Assembly (NCBI GenBank): GCA_002923375.1 | Contig: BEIJ01000002.1 | Coordinates: 620,001-684,000 of the forward strand | DNA length: 64,000 bases | Origin: a bacterium HR33 | Lineage (GTDB): Bacteria > Gemmatimonadota > Gemmatimonadetes > Gemmatimonadales > GWC2-71-9 | Direction of reading: 5' to 3' | In this document: piece by piece, positions 17,241 through 26,811 of the stretch | How positions within the stretch are numbered: the first letter of the stretch is position 1 | Layout of the letters: every line of letters begins with the position of its first letter | Program-made: the position numbers and the translations under genes | The notes under the pieces: generated by a model | Database searches by the model: none | What the model saw: the letters and a program-made list of their open reading frames with translations, nothing else | Told to the model about the DNA's origin: nothing

Positions 17241-19142
17241 ATGAGCCTGCTAGACAGCATCCGTAGCCCCGAAGATCTAAAGCGACTTCCCAAGCAGCAG
17301 CTCCAGCTGCTGGCCGACGAAGTGCGCCAGCGGCTGATCGAGGTGGTCTCCCAGACCGGTGGCCATATCGGAGCCGGGTTGGGCGTGGTGGAACTGACCG
17401 TCGCCCTGCTCTACGCCTTCGACTCTCCGAGGGATCGGATCGTGTGGGACGTGGGTCACCAGGGATATCCCTGGAAGATTCTGACGGGCAGGAACCATCT
17501 CTTGCCCACGCTGCGCCAGAAGGGGGGGCTCTCCGGCTTTCTCAGGCGGAGCGAGAGCGAGCACGATATGTTCGGAGCCGGGCATGCCGGCACCGCTTTG
17601 TCCGCCGCTTTGGGGATGGCCGCGGCCCGGGACCTCAAGGGGGAGAAGTATCACGTGGTGGCGGTGGTGGGTGACGGCGCTTTGACCTGCGGGCTTCCCT
17701 ACGAGGCGATGAACAATGCGGGCCACTCGGATCGGGACATCATCATGGTCCTCAACGACAACGGGATGTCGATCGCACCCAACGTGGGCGCGATCAGCAA
17801 ATATCTGGGCTCGATTATCGCCAGTCCCTTTACCAACCGGGTGCGGGAGCATGTAAAAAGCCTGATCGAGAAGGCTTCGCACATTGTGGGCGGCAAGCAG
17901 ATGGTGGAGTTTGCCAAGACGCTGGAGGAAAGCGTCAAGAACCTGTGGTCTCCCGGTATGCTCTTCGAAGAGCTGGGGTTCCGGTACTTCGGTCCCCTGG
18001 ACGGCCACAACATCGACGCCATGCTCCGCACTTTCGAGCTGGTGAAAACTCTCAAGGGCCCCCGGGTGGTGCACGTGATCACCGAGAAGGGCAGGGGGTT
18101 CCCGCTCAAGGAGCCCGATCTGGAAAAATTCCACGCCCGCAATCCCTACGATCCGGTGACCGGTGTGTTGCGGCCGGCCAAGGAGGGTCCCCCGGCTTGG
18201 ACCAAGGTCTTCGGGCAGGCGATCACGGAACTGGCCGAGGAACATCCCGAAATAGTGGCGATCACCGCCGCCATGCCTTCGGGTACGGGAACCAACATCT
18301 TCCAGAAGAAGTTTCCCGATCGGTTCTTCGACGTGGGCATAGCCGAAGCCCATGCGGTTACCTTTGCGGCCGGGCTGGCCACCCAGGGGCTGCGCCCTAT
18401 CGTGGCGATTTATTCCACCTTCCTGCAGCGGGCCTACGACAGCATTATCCACGATGTAGCGATTCAAGAGCTTCCGGTGATCTTTTGCCTGGACCGGGCG
18501 GGGATGGTGGGCGCCGACGGGCAGACGCACATGGGGCTTTACGACATTGCCTACATGCTGGCGGTGCCCAACATGACGATCACTCAACCCAAGGACGGAG
18601 CCGAACTCATCGGCCTGCTGCGCTGCGCCCTGGCCCACAAGTCGGGTCCGTTCAGCATTCGCTATCCCAGGGACAACGCTCCGGGACCGGCACCCGCAGC
18701 GGCGGCAGTGGCGCCGATTCCCTACGGCACTTGGGAGATACTGCGCCAGGGACACGAATGCGCGATCCTCGCCGTGGGCGTCATGTGCTGGCCGGCGCTG
18801 GAGGCCGCCGAACTTCTGGCCCGGGACGGTTTCGATGTCACCGTGGTCAACTGCCGATTCGTGAAGCCTCTGGACCGCGGGATGCTAGCAAGTTTGGTGG
18901 TGGATCACCGGCTGCTGGTGACGGTCGAGGACGGAACCGAGGTCAACGGCTTTGGCGCTTTGGTTGCGGCCACGGTGGAACAGTTCGCCCCGGAAGTGCG
19001 CGTCTCGGTCATGGGGGCTCCGGACCGAACCTACGAGCACGCCTCCAGAGCGCAGCAGTTGGCCGAGGCGGGACTTACCGCCGAGGGGATCGCCAACCGG
19101 GTGCGAGCTTGGGCCGCGGAAACCAGCCTATCGGTGACATGA
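17241..19142 (+). CDS. dxs: 1-deoxy-D-xylulose-5-phosphate synthase
   Basis: Thiamine-diphosphate enzyme joining pyruvate and glyceraldehyde-3-phosphate, the first step of the MEP isoprenoid pathway. From the ATG at 17241 the protein is 633 residues. Seen: the VSQTGGHIGAGLGVVELT segment, DVGHQGYPWKILTGR, the thiamine-binding GDGALTCGLPYEAMNN with LNDNGMSIAPNVG, then the central DVGIAEAHAVTFAAGLA and LDRAGMVGADGQTHMGLYD. The C-terminal domain is complete. Its stop overlaps the nadK ATG. Grouping with ispA makes a small isoprenoid operon. Confidence 0.97.
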   Translation: MSLLDSIRSPEDLKRLPKQQLQLLADEVRQRLIEVVSQTGGHIGAGLGVVELTVALLYAFDSPRDRIVWDVGHQGYPWKILTGRNHLLPTLRQKGGLSGFLRRSESEHDMFGAGHAGTALSAALGMAAARDLKGEKYHVVAVVGDGALTCGLPYEAMNNAGHSDRDIIMVLNDNGMSIAPNVGAISKYLGSIIASPFTNRVREHVKSLIEKASHIVGGKQMVEFAKTLEESVKNLWSPGMLFEELGFRYFGPLDGHNIDAMLRTFELVKTLKGPRVVHVITEKGRGFPLKEPDLEKFHARNPYDPVTGVLRPAKEGPPAWTKVFGQAITELAEEHPEIVAITAAMPSGTGTNIFQKKFPDRFFDVGIAEAHAVTFAAGLATQGLRPIVAIYSTFLQRAYDSIIHDVAIQELPVIFCLDRAGMVGADGQTHMGLYDIAYMLAVPNMTITQPKDGAELIGLLRCALAHKSGPFSIRYPRDNAPGPAPAAAAVAPIPYGTWEILRQGHECAILAVGVMCWPALEAAELLARDGFDVTVVNCRFVKPLDRGMLASLVVDHRLLVTVEDGTEVNGFGALVAATVEQFAPEVRVSVMGAPDRTYEHASRAQQLAEAGLTAEGIANRVRAWAAETSLSVT

Positions 19143-20038
19143 ACGTCGGGGTCATCGGCAACCCGCGGTACCGCGACCTCGGCGGACTGCTGGCTCGCCT
19201 GGCCTCACTGGCTCCCCGATACCGGATAAACCTCTACAGCGAACCCGAACTGGAAGCGCTCTGGCCGGCGCCGCCACCGCCTTTGGGTCTGGACGGCAGG
19301 AAACTGGACTTGGTTCTCACGTTCGGCGGCGACGGCACGTTGTTGCGCGGCGCCCGTTTGGTGGGAGCGCAGGGCACGCCGATCCTGGGCGTGAACTTGG
19401 GCCGGGTTGGATTTCTGACCACCGCCACTCCGGAAACCATGGAGGCTGCATTGGAGGCCGTGGCAAGGGGGGAGTATCGGGTGGAAGCCCGTCACGCACT
19501 GGAGACCAGGATCGTGTCTCCCGACGGGTCGGAGCGCGTCGGGGCGCTGGCGCTCAACGACGTAGTGGTTCACAAGGCGGGAGTGGCGCGGGTGATCGGG
19601 CTCAGGATCTGCCGGGACGACGAAGAGATCGGACGCTACAGCGCCGACGGGATAATAGTAGCCACGCCTACGGGGTCCACCGCTTATTCTCTGAGCGCCG
19701 GCGGGCCGGTGGTGGTGCCGGAGGTGGACGCTCTGGTCATTACGGCGATCTGTCCCCACACGCTGGCGGTGCGGCCGATCGTCCTTCCCGGCAGCTCGGT
19801 GATAACTATCGAGTTGGTCCCACCCCTTCCGCCTCCCGCTGCGCCGGGGGGAGCCCATGAAGAAATCCTGATCTCCTACGATGGCCAAGTGGGAGCGAGC
19901 CTGAGCGTGAACGATCGGGTCACCGTAAAACGGGCGGAAAACCGGGTGCATTTGATACGGATCGGAAAAGAAGGATTCTTTGCCAGGATGCGCCGGAAGC
20001 TACAATGGGGTGACCTCAGCGACCGCGAGAAGGAATAG
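19139..20038 (+). CDS. nadK: NAD kinase
   Basis: Phosphorylates NAD to NADP. Translation from the ATG at 19139 (overlapping the dxs stop) gives 299 residues with the GGDGT motif in VLTFGGDGTLLRGAR, the LGVNLGRVGFLT segment, the NDVVVHK motif and the glycine-rich ADGIIVATPTGSTAYSLSAGG. The last residues abut recN, with one codon-to-codon junction. Complete and of usual length. Confidence 0.95.
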   Translation: MNVGVIGNPRYRDLGGLLARLASLAPRYRINLYSEPELEALWPAPPPPLGLDGRKLDLVLTFGGDGTLLRGARLVGAQGTPILGVNLGRVGFLTTATPETMEAALEAVARGEYRVEARHALETRIVSPDGSERVGALALNDVVVHKAGVARVIGLRICRDDEEIGRYSADGIIVATPTGSTAYSLSAGGPVVVPEVDALVITAICPHTLAVRPIVLPGSSVITIELVPPLPPPAAPGGAHEEILISYDGQVGASLSVNDRVTVKRAENRVHLIRIGKEGFFARMRRKLQWGDLSDREKE

Positions 20039-21751
20039 GTGCTAAGCGAGCTCAGGGTCAGAGATCTCGCCGTGATAGCCGACGTCACGCTGGAGCTGAA
20101 GCCCGGCCTCAACGTGTTGAGCGGAGAGACCGGGGCGGGGAAGTCGTTGCTGGTGGACGCCTTGTCGCTCCTTTTGGGGGAACGGGCCAGCAGCGACCTG
20201 GTGCGACCGGGCGCCCAGCGGGCGGTGGTGGAGGCGGTGTTCGATCTCAATCAACCGCAGTCGGCCTCCGCCCTCGAGGCGGTGAGCCAGATAGCGTCGG
20301 CGGCGGGTATCGATTTGGAAGACGGGCGGCTGGTGGTGCGCCGCGAGATCAATGCGGAAGGACGTAACCGGGCCTGGGCCAACGGCAGTCCCACGACCGT
20401 TGCCGTGTTGTCCGAATTAGGCCAAGTGCTGGTGGACTTGCACGGTCAGCACGACTCCCAATCGCTGCTCAAGCCGGCGGTACAGCGGGAAATCTTGGAT
20501 GCTTACGGGGAAGCGGGGGGAGAACGGGAGGCGGTGAGGCAGGCCTACGAGGAGGTGCAGCGCTTGAGGGGTGCCGAGGCGGAGCTGGCTCAAAAGCGGG
20601 ACGAGGTCCTCAAGCGGGCCGACTATTTGAGGCACGTGGTGCAGGAGATCATGCTGGCCAAACTCGAGCCGGGCGAGGAGGAGGAACTGGAACGGGAGGC
20701 GCAGAGATTGGCCAACGTGGAGGAGCTCACCCGATTGGTGAGCCACACTTTGGCAGCTCTGGAGGGAGGTGCCGAGGACGGCGGCGAGACCTCCTCGGGA
20801 GCGGAGCCGGCTCTTTCCCGCGCCTTTAGACTGCTGGAACAGCTGGAGCGAATCGACCACACCGCCGGATCCTGGAAGGAGCTGGTGGATGCCGCTCGCG
20901 CCGGGATAGAAGAGGCGATCCGCGGACTGCGGGATTACCTCGCGGGTCTGGAACCGGATCCGCAGCGCCTGGATGCGATCGAGCGGAGAAGAGATTTGAT
21001 CTTCCGCCTCACGCGCAAGTACGGGCCCACCATCGAGGATGTATTGAAGCGGGGCCAGGAAGCGGCTCAGGAGCTGGCGTTGCTGGATACGGCGGATGCG
21101 GAGCTGGAGGAGCTGGCGAGGGCGCGCAAACAGGCCGAAGAGCGGCTGGAGGAAGCGGCCGCGAGACTCACGGCCAAGCGCCGGAAAGCGGCGAAGAAAT
21201 TGTCGCAGGCGGTGGAGAAGCTTTTGCCCGGCTTGGGGATGCCCGAGGGACAGCTCGCCGTCGAAGTGGTCCCTTCCGGTTCCATAACCCGCGAAGGCGC
21301 CGACGAGGTGACTTTCCTGGTCAGGTTGAACGTGGGCCTGGAGCCTCGACCCTTGGCTCAGGTGGCAAGCGGGGGAGAGCTATCCCGCCTGATGCTGGCG
21401 CTCAAGGTGGTTTTAGCCGCTCACGACGCTGTGCCCACCCTGGTATTCGACGAGGTGGACCAGGGAATCGGGGGCGAGGTGGCGCTCAAAGTGGCGGAAG
21501 CGTTGAGCGAGGTAGCGGGATCGCGGCAGGTGCTGGTGATCACTCACCTGGCCCAAATCGCGGCCCGCGCGGGCCATCATGTGGTGGTGAGCAAGCGGCC
21601 CAAAGGAGGAATCGCGACGGCGGACGTGAGGGTGGTGACCGGAGATGACCGGATAACCGAGTTGGCCCGCATGTTGGGCGACCCCGCCGATCCCGTGGTG
21701 CGAAGCCACGCCGCGGGGTTGCTCTCCAAGGCCCGCGACAAGGTTGCCTGA
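20039..21751 (+). CDS. recN: DNA repair protein RecN
   Basis: SMC-like ATPase acting in double-strand break repair. 570 residues: Walker A GETGAGKSLLVDAL near residue 32, long coiled-coil arms in the middle, the ABC signature ASGGELSRLMLALK and Walker B TLVFDEVDQGIGG, then VLVITHLAQIAA. GTG start directly follows the nadK TAG. It is the last gene of the long plus-strand run; the next gene is convergent. Confidence 0.96.
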   Translation: MLSELRVRDLAVIADVTLELKPGLNVLSGETGAGKSLLVDALSLLLGERASSDLVRPGAQRAVVEAVFDLNQPQSASALEAVSQIASAAGIDLEDGRLVVRREINAEGRNRAWANGSPTTVAVLSELGQVLVDLHGQHDSQSLLKPAVQREILDAYGEAGGEREAVRQAYEEVQRLRGAEAELAQKRDEVLKRADYLRHVVQEIMLAKLEPGEEEELEREAQRLANVEELTRLVSHTLAALEGGAEDGGETSSGAEPALSRAFRLLEQLERIDHTAGSWKELVDAARAGIEEAIRGLRDYLAGLEPDPQRLDAIERRRDLIFRLTRKYGPTIEDVLKRGQEAAQELALLDTADAELEELARARKQAEERLEEAAARLTAKRRKAAKKLSQAVEKLLPGLGMPEGQLAVEVVPSGSITREGADEVTFLVRLNVGLEPRPLAQVASGGELSRLMLALKVVLAAHDAVPTLVFDEVDQGIGGEVALKVAEALSEVAGSRQVLVITHLAQIAARAGHHVVVSKRPKGGIATADVRVVTGDDRITELARMLGDPADPVVRSHAAGLLSKARDKVA

Positions 21752-21753
21752 AT

Positions 21754-23391
21754 TCAGTTTGCCGGAGAACCCGTTCCCCAGAGCCGGTAGTAGAGTCTGA
21801 GATACAGGTGAAGCATGGTGCTCTTGGGCGTTCTTTCCGTACCGGAAAAGGCGGCCTGGTAACTCAGCCCCGCCTCTATGGGAAGGGTTCTGGTACCGTT
21901 AGCTCTTCGGTCCTGGCGATAGTAGATGCCTCCTCCCAGATAGAGCGCCCGCCACGCGGTTGCCCGGCTCATCCGCTCCGCTGTGGGAGGGCTGGCACCC
22001 AACACCGCCGGCGGAGTTTGGCCGCCTGGCAGGGAGAAAGAATCCTCTCCCTTGCGGAAGTAATAGGCCGACGCGTAGGCGCGGATAGCTTCGTTGAGCC
22101 TGATTCCGGGGTGGACCGACAGTTGCACCACGTCGCCCAGATCGCGCTCGGTGTCGAGGAGAAAGGCGAGAGGGGCGATCGGCTGCTCGGCGGTAGCCCA
22201 CCGCATCGTTACCCGATCGGGAAGCTGCCAGATCCTTCTGGCGGAGAACGCCAGTGCCAAGCGCGAGGATTCGGCTGCAGCGTCGATACCGATCTCGATA
22301 TCGGTTTGTCCGTCGCCGGTACCCAGGTCGAAGGCGTGGGAGGGAGACTGGTTGGTTCCGGTGGGGAGCCGCAGCGTGGCGCCGGCGCTGGCGCGCAAGC
22401 GTTCGCCCCGCAAGAGACCTACGGTGAATCCGGCTTCCACGTCTCCCAGTCGCGAAAGCTCCACGGTGCGCAACGGCAGGAGCTCGTAGCCGTAGGCCGC
22501 GGCCTGTAAGGTCTTGGTGAAATCCTCGGTCCTCCAGGGTGCGGTGGGTAGGGGATAGGTCCCGGTTATCGCAGGGGCGCCGAAGCTCTGGAGCAAGGCG
22601 GAGACTTGTGCAATCTCTTGGAGGATCGCCTGTCCCGCGGGGGAGGATGCGAGGGGTGCCACCGGCGGAATGGCGCTTCCTGCCGGGAGCCCCACTCCGC
22701 TCAGGCGCCGCAGGTCACCGGCCAGTTTTCTCGCGCGATCTACCAGTTGTTGGGCTTCGATGCACTGCTGGCTCCCCGGGCAGCCGTAGTTTCCCCCGCG
22801 GATCCCGTCTTCCACGGTCGCAGCACCCTGCTCCAGCTGTAGGATCACCGCTTCGATCTGGGCCCGCGCCTGCGCATTGCCGGCATCCGGAGCCACCTGG
22901 TTCCATCCCGCCTGTGCCGAGGTGCTGTCCAAGCGGAAGCTTCCTTGGACTCTGGTTTTGACGATCGGCACTCTGACCGAAAGGGTGAGCCAGCCGGTGA
23001 GTCCCAGTTGGGCTTCCAGGGGGAACCGCCGAACGTCGGCGTTGAGTTCGGCCCGCGCTGCGCCGAAGTTCAGGCGGTAGGTCGAGTCCGCCAGGATGCT
23101 GCGGATGGCGCTTTCGGCATCTCTCACGGTGACGAGCAGGTTTGAACCCGCAGTGTCAGCCGAAAGGTCTGCGCCGAGGGGCCGGGTAACGGCCGGCTCC
23201 GCGGTGAAAAGCTCGGCGTAGTTAGCGTAGCTTGGGAGGAAACTCAACCTGAGCACACCGCGGGGGAGCAAGCGGGCGTCCGGGTAGGGCGAGGGAAAGG
23301 TGCTCCATTGGGGAAACTGAGCGCGGGACGGTTCCGCAGCCACCGCCAGCGATGCGATTATCCAGAGGCTGGAAGCCAGAGTCGGTTTCAT
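21754..23391 (-). CDS. Predicted outer-membrane beta-barrel protein, unknown function
   Basis: No named family recognised. From the ATG at 23391 (an earlier frame start at 23415 only adds eight residues) the 545-residue protein begins with a Sec signal (SLWIIASLAVAAEPSRAQF). The rest is rich in alternating amphipathic strands typical of a barrel (VEAGFTVGLLRGERLRASA, GATLRLPTG, LHLYLRLYYRLWG at the C terminus). A central region, about residues 150-270, is helical and may be an insert or plug. Two cysteines sit in YGCPGSQQCI. A TAGATT promoter lies upstream. Divergent from endonuclease V. Confidence 0.75.
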   Translation of the reverse strand: MKPTLASSLWIIASLAVAAEPSRAQFPQWSTFPSPYPDARLLPRGVLRLSFLPSYANYAELFTAEPAVTRPLGADLSADTAGSNLLVTVRDAESAIRSILADSTYRLNFGAARAELNADVRRFPLEAQLGLTGWLTLSVRVPIVKTRVQGSFRLDSTSAQAGWNQVAPDAGNAQARAQIEAVILQLEQGAATVEDGIRGGNYGCPGSQQCIEAQQLVDRARKLAGDLRRLSGVGLPAGSAIPPVAPLASSPAGQAILQEIAQVSALLQSFGAPAITGTYPLPTAPWRTEDFTKTLQAAAYGYELLPLRTVELSRLGDVEAGFTVGLLRGERLRASAGATLRLPTGTNQSPSHAFDLGTGDGQTDIEIGIDAAAESSRLALAFSARRIWQLPDRVTMRWATAEQPIAPLAFLLDTERDLGDVVQLSVHPGIRLNEAIRAYASAYYFRKGEDSFSLPGGQTPPAVLGASPPTAERMSRATAWRALYLGGGIYYRQDRRANGTRTLPIEAGLSYQAAFSGTERTPKSTMLHLYLRLYYRLWGTGSPAN

Positions 23392-23424
23392 TCCCGGTCG
23401 CTTTGCTGGAAACATTGGAGGGGC

Positions 23425-23455
23425 AATCTAGCATGTTGGTGACTCTTTGCGCCAA
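23425..23455 (-). promoter_or_regulatory. Promoter candidate for the 21754-23391 gene
   Basis: On the minus strand TTGGCG (23455-23450), a 19 bp spacer and TAGATT (23430-23425), about 34 bases before the ATG. Same -10 and long spacer as the promoters of rex, arcA and the sigma-54 activator. Confidence 0.5.
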
Positions 23456-23473
23456 AGGCGTCCCGCAGCGGGC

Positions 23474-24202
23474 ATGAGACTCCCTCCTTCTCCCCATCCG
23501 TGGACTCTGGGTGTCCGGGATGCGATCGCCCTTCAGCGGCGCTTGGCCGGAGAGGTACGCTCCAGGCTTCCGCCGGGGGCGCCGTTGCGCTACGTAGCCG
23601 GCGTGGACGCCGCATTTTCCGGCGACGGACGGACGGTAATAGCTGCATGCGTGTTGTGGGATCTGCTGGAGGGATCGGTGGTCGAGTGGCGCAGCGCCGT
23701 GAGGAGGGTGCGATTTCCCTACGTTCCGGGCCTGCTTTCCTTCAGGGAGGCGCCGGCGGTGCTGGCGGCTTTGCGCAAGCTGCGCGCCGAACCCGACGCG
23801 ATTCTGTGTGACGCCCACGGGCGCGCTCACCCCCGCCGCTTCGGCATGGCCTGTCACGTAGGTCTCCTGGCCGGACGGCCTACTGTCGGATGTGCCAAGA
23901 GCAGGCTGGTGGGCCAACACGAGGATCCGCCTGTGGCCCGGGGGTCGTGGCGCCCGCTGCTCGATGGGCGGCGGGTGATAGGGTCGGTGTTGCGCACGCA
24001 GGAGGGCGTGAGGCCGGTGTACGTAAGCGTGGGCCACCTGATCGATTTGGCGGCGGCCCGCAGGTTGGTGCTGGCCTGCGCGGTTCGCTACCGGCTCCCG
24101 GAGCCGTCCCGGCTGGCGGACCAGCTGGTGCGGGCGATCAAGGCCGGCAGGGCGGCGGACTTTGCCGCGATGGTGACGGTTCGGGTATCGAAACGCCATT
24201 GA
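23474..24202 (+). CDS. nfi: Endonuclease V
   Basis: Cuts DNA near deaminated bases, above all inosine. From the ATG at 23474 the protein has 242 residues. Signatures are the VAGVDAAFSGDG motif with the first catalytic aspartate, FPYVPGLLSFREAP with the YVPG wedge-type motif and catalytic glutamate, and DAHGRAHPRRFGMACH. The later GCAKSRLVG is also typical. An earlier GTG/TTG-type start at 23447 would add nine non-conserved residues. Confidence 0.93.
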   Translation: MRLPPSPHPWTLGVRDAIALQRRLAGEVRSRLPPGAPLRYVAGVDAAFSGDGRTVIAACVLWDLLEGSVVEWRSAVRRVRFPYVPGLLSFREAPAVLAALRKLRAEPDAILCDAHGRAHPRRFGMACHVGLLAGRPTVGCAKSRLVGQHEDPPVARGSWRPLLDGRRVIGSVLRTQEGVRPVYVSVGHLIDLAAARRLVLACAVRYRLPEPSRLADQLVRAIKAGRAADFAAMVTVRVSKRH

Positions 24203-24269
24203 TGGCCGCGAAGGCCGGGGCTAGCTTGCCCGCTAGAGCAGCCAATGGAACAGTCGAAAGGAGGGTCGG

Positions 24270-24857
24270 ATGGTTGCCGTAGCTTCCACCATGCTTCCTC
24301 TGGGCACGCCGCTTCCCCACTTCGAGCTTCCCAACGCGGTTGACGGGCGGATGGTCTCGCCCGCGGATTTCAAAGATTCCAAGGCACTGCTGGTGATGTT
24401 CATATGCAACCACTGCCCCTATGTGCAGCATGTGAAGGGGGAGATCGGCAGGATCGCAGCCGAGTACCAGCCGAAAGGCGTGGGTATCGTGGCGATCAAT
24501 TCCAACGACATTACCGCGTATCCGGACGATTCGCCGGAAAACATGAAGCGGCTGGCGGAGAGCGAGGGGTGGACTTTCCCCTTTCTCTTTGACGAGTCCC
24601 AGGAGGTGGCCAAGGCGTTTAGAGCGGCCTGTACTCCGGAATTTTATCTTTTCGGCCCGGACCGGAAGCTGGTCTATCGGGGGCAGCTGGACGACAGCCG
24701 CCCCAAGAACAACGTTCCGGTGACGGGTCGCGATCTGAGGGCCGCGCTCGATGCGGTTCTGAGCGGGCGTCCGGTACCGGAAGAGCAAACGCCCAGCGTG
24801 GGATGCAACATCAAGTGGCGCAAGGGGAACGAGCCGGACTACTTCAAAGCCGCCTAG
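24270..24857 (+). CDS. Thioredoxin-fold redoxin (AhpC/TSA family)
   Basis: 195-residue cytoplasmic thioredoxin-fold protein. The active-site segment is MFICNHCPYVQHVKGEI, a CxxC-type site (CNHC) characteristic of the NHCP[FY]V redoxins that are usually annotated as thioredoxin family proteins. DESQEVAKAFRAACTPEFYLF contains the cis-proline loop (TPEF), and the end carries SVGCNIKW, also standard for the group. Electron donor and substrate are unknown. GAAAGGAGG precedes the ATG. Confidence 0.88.
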   Translation: MVAVASTMLPLGTPLPHFELPNAVDGRMVSPADFKDSKALLVMFICNHCPYVQHVKGEIGRIAAEYQPKGVGIVAINSNDITAYPDDSPENMKRLAESEGWTFPFLFDESQEVAKAFRAACTPEFYLFGPDRKLVYRGQLDDSRPKNNVPVTGRDLRAALDAVLSGRPVPEEQTPSVGCNIKWRKGNEPDYFKAA

Positions 24858-24869
24858 GGGTTTTGCGCC

Positions 24870-26660
24870 TCAGCTCTGGGTGAGCAGAGCCCGATCGTAG
24901 GCGGTGAGGATGTCCTGGCGGGAGATGAGACCGAGAAGCCTGTTCCCGTTGGCCGAATCCACTACCGGAAGGTAGTGGCTTCCGCGCACCGAGATCCGCT
25001 GGAGTGCGGTTCTCAGCGAGTCATCGGGCGTTACCCGCTCGAACTCCTGGCTGGCCAGGTCTCCCGCCAGGATGACCGGGGCCAGAGACTCCCTCGAGCT
25101 CAGAACCTGGCGCAGGTCGTCGTAGGTGATCATTCCCACCAGGTGCAGATTCGAGTCCAGCACGGGAAACTCGGTCTGCGGGCTCTGGGCGATCGCCTCT
25201 ATTATTTGGCTTACGGTGGCGGTCTCTCCGATCACGTGGGGGTTGGGATTGTAGCAATCGCGCACCTTGAGTCGTTCCAGGATCGCCGTGTCTTGTCCCG
25301 ACGTGATCTGTTCTCCCTTCAATGCCAGCCATTGCGAGTAGATGGAGTATGGGTGCATGCGCCTGGCGGTGAGGTAGGCTATCGCTCCGCAGAGCATGAG
25401 CGGCAGGATCAGCGCGTAGTCGCCGGTCATTTCGAAGACGATCATTATGGCGGTAAGGGGGGCGTGGGTGCTGCCCGCGATCAGTCCCGCCATGCCCACC
25501 AGGGCGAACGCTTCCGGCACGATGCCGAATCCGGGCCACAGGTCGCTCCACCCCGAAGCCAGGCCGCCGCCCAGGGTTGCGCCGATGAAGAGTGCGGGGG
25601 TAAAGACTCCGCCGGCTCTGGTAGCGGCGAGGGTGAAGGCCGTCACCACGAGTTTGGCGAAGGCCAAGGTTACCAGAAACCAGGCGTCCCGCTGGGAAAT
25701 GATCTCGATGCTCAAGGTTTCGTGCCCTCTACCCCAGAGGTCGTTTCTCAGCAGAATGTCCAGGGTGCCCACCACCAGGGCGGCGATCAAGATCTGCTGG
25801 GGGATTCTGCGCCAGCGTTCCAGGAAGCTCGCCGCCCGGTACACTCCCCGGGTGTAGAGCACCGAGACCACTCCCGTAGCTATGCCCAAGAGTCCGTATA
25901 GGATCAGCTCGCTGGCGGCGTTGATTCCGTACTGGGTGGGAATGGCGATTACCGGGTTGTCTCCGAAGGCTGCGCGGGAGACCACCGCTGCGATGACCGA
26001 TCCTACCAGGATCGGAGGGAAGGCGTTCACGCCGAAAGTTCCCAGTACCTTTTCTAGTGCGAAGAATACGCCGGCGATGGGGGCGTTGAAGGCGGCGGAG
26101 ATACCCGATGCCGCGCCGCACGCGACCAGCACGCGCAGCCGGGTGGGTCCGGAGCGGAAGAAGCGGCCGATGCGCGATCCCAGGGCCGCGCCCGCTACCG
26201 CGATCGGTCCTTCGGGACCTACCGATCCTCCGGTGCCGATGGCGACGGCGGCGGCCGCGGTCTTGATGCCGACGGGAGTGGCGTGTATGACACCACCCCG
26301 CTTAGCCACGGCCCTCATGACGTCGGGGACGTTCTCGCCGTCGGAGTCGTTGGTGCCGTAGCGCACCAGAGCGCGGGCCAGCGCCAGCCCGGCTAGGACC
26401 ACTACGAAGATCGACAACCTTCCCAGGCCGGGGAGGGAGTCAGCGGTGGTGAGGGCCACTCGCTGGGCGAGGTCTATGAGTTTGTAGAAGACGATCACCG
26501 CCACTCCCACCGCCGCGCCGATCCCCAGGGCCAGCACGAGGAGGATGGTGTTTTCGTCTATCCCCAGGGAGGATACTTGCCGGATCGCCGCCTGCCCGTA
26601 GGCGCTGAGCCGGGCAGCTACGGCCCGCTGCCAGGCCAAGAATCTGGAAGGATCCGGCAT
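24870..26660 (-). CDS. CLC-family chloride channel/antiporter with CBS domains
   Basis: Inner-membrane anion channel or Cl-/H+ exchanger of 596 residues. The membrane part (about 35-440) has GTGGSVGPEGP, the selectivity loop with the gating glutamate, AAFNAPIAGVFFALE and GGVFTPALFIGATLGG, all hallmark CLC helices. Two C-terminal CBS domains (about 465-590) are predicted to bind adenosine nucleotides and regulate gating. Convergent with the redoxin gene and divergent from the amidohydrolase at 26812. No operon partner. Confidence 0.94.
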   Translation of the reverse strand: MPDPSRFLAWQRAVAARLSAYGQAAIRQVSSLGIDENTILLVLALGIGAAVGVAVIVFYKLIDLAQRVALTTADSLPGLGRLSIFVVVLAGLALARALVRYGTNDSDGENVPDVMRAVAKRGGVIHATPVGIKTAAAAVAIGTGGSVGPEGPIAVAGAALGSRIGRFFRSGPTRLRVLVACGAASGISAAFNAPIAGVFFALEKVLGTFGVNAFPPILVGSVIAAVVSRAAFGDNPVIAIPTQYGINAASELILYGLLGIATGVVSVLYTRGVYRAASFLERWRRIPQQILIAALVVGTLDILLRNDLWGRGHETLSIEIISQRDAWFLVTLAFAKLVVTAFTLAATRAGGVFTPALFIGATLGGGLASGWSDLWPGFGIVPEAFALVGMAGLIAGSTHAPLTAIMIVFEMTGDYALILPLMLCGAIAYLTARRMHPYSIYSQWLALKGEQITSGQDTAILERLKVRDCYNPNPHVIGETATVSQIIEAIAQSPQTEFPVLDSNLHLVGMITYDDLRQVLSSRESLAPVILAGDLASQEFERVTPDDSLRTALQRISVRGSHYLPVVDSANGNRLLGLISRQDILTAYDRALLTQS

Positions 26661-26811
26661 GACGTTGCGAAAGATAGTCCAAGCGTTGCGCTGAGGAAGC
26701 TTTTGGGGCGCTCCTGTCGAGCGCCTGGCCGGTGCCGGTCAAGGAGGAATCGCGCCGATCCCCTGCCGAGCAGATATATTCTCCCGGGTATTTCGCACGG
26801 GGGAGTCAAGG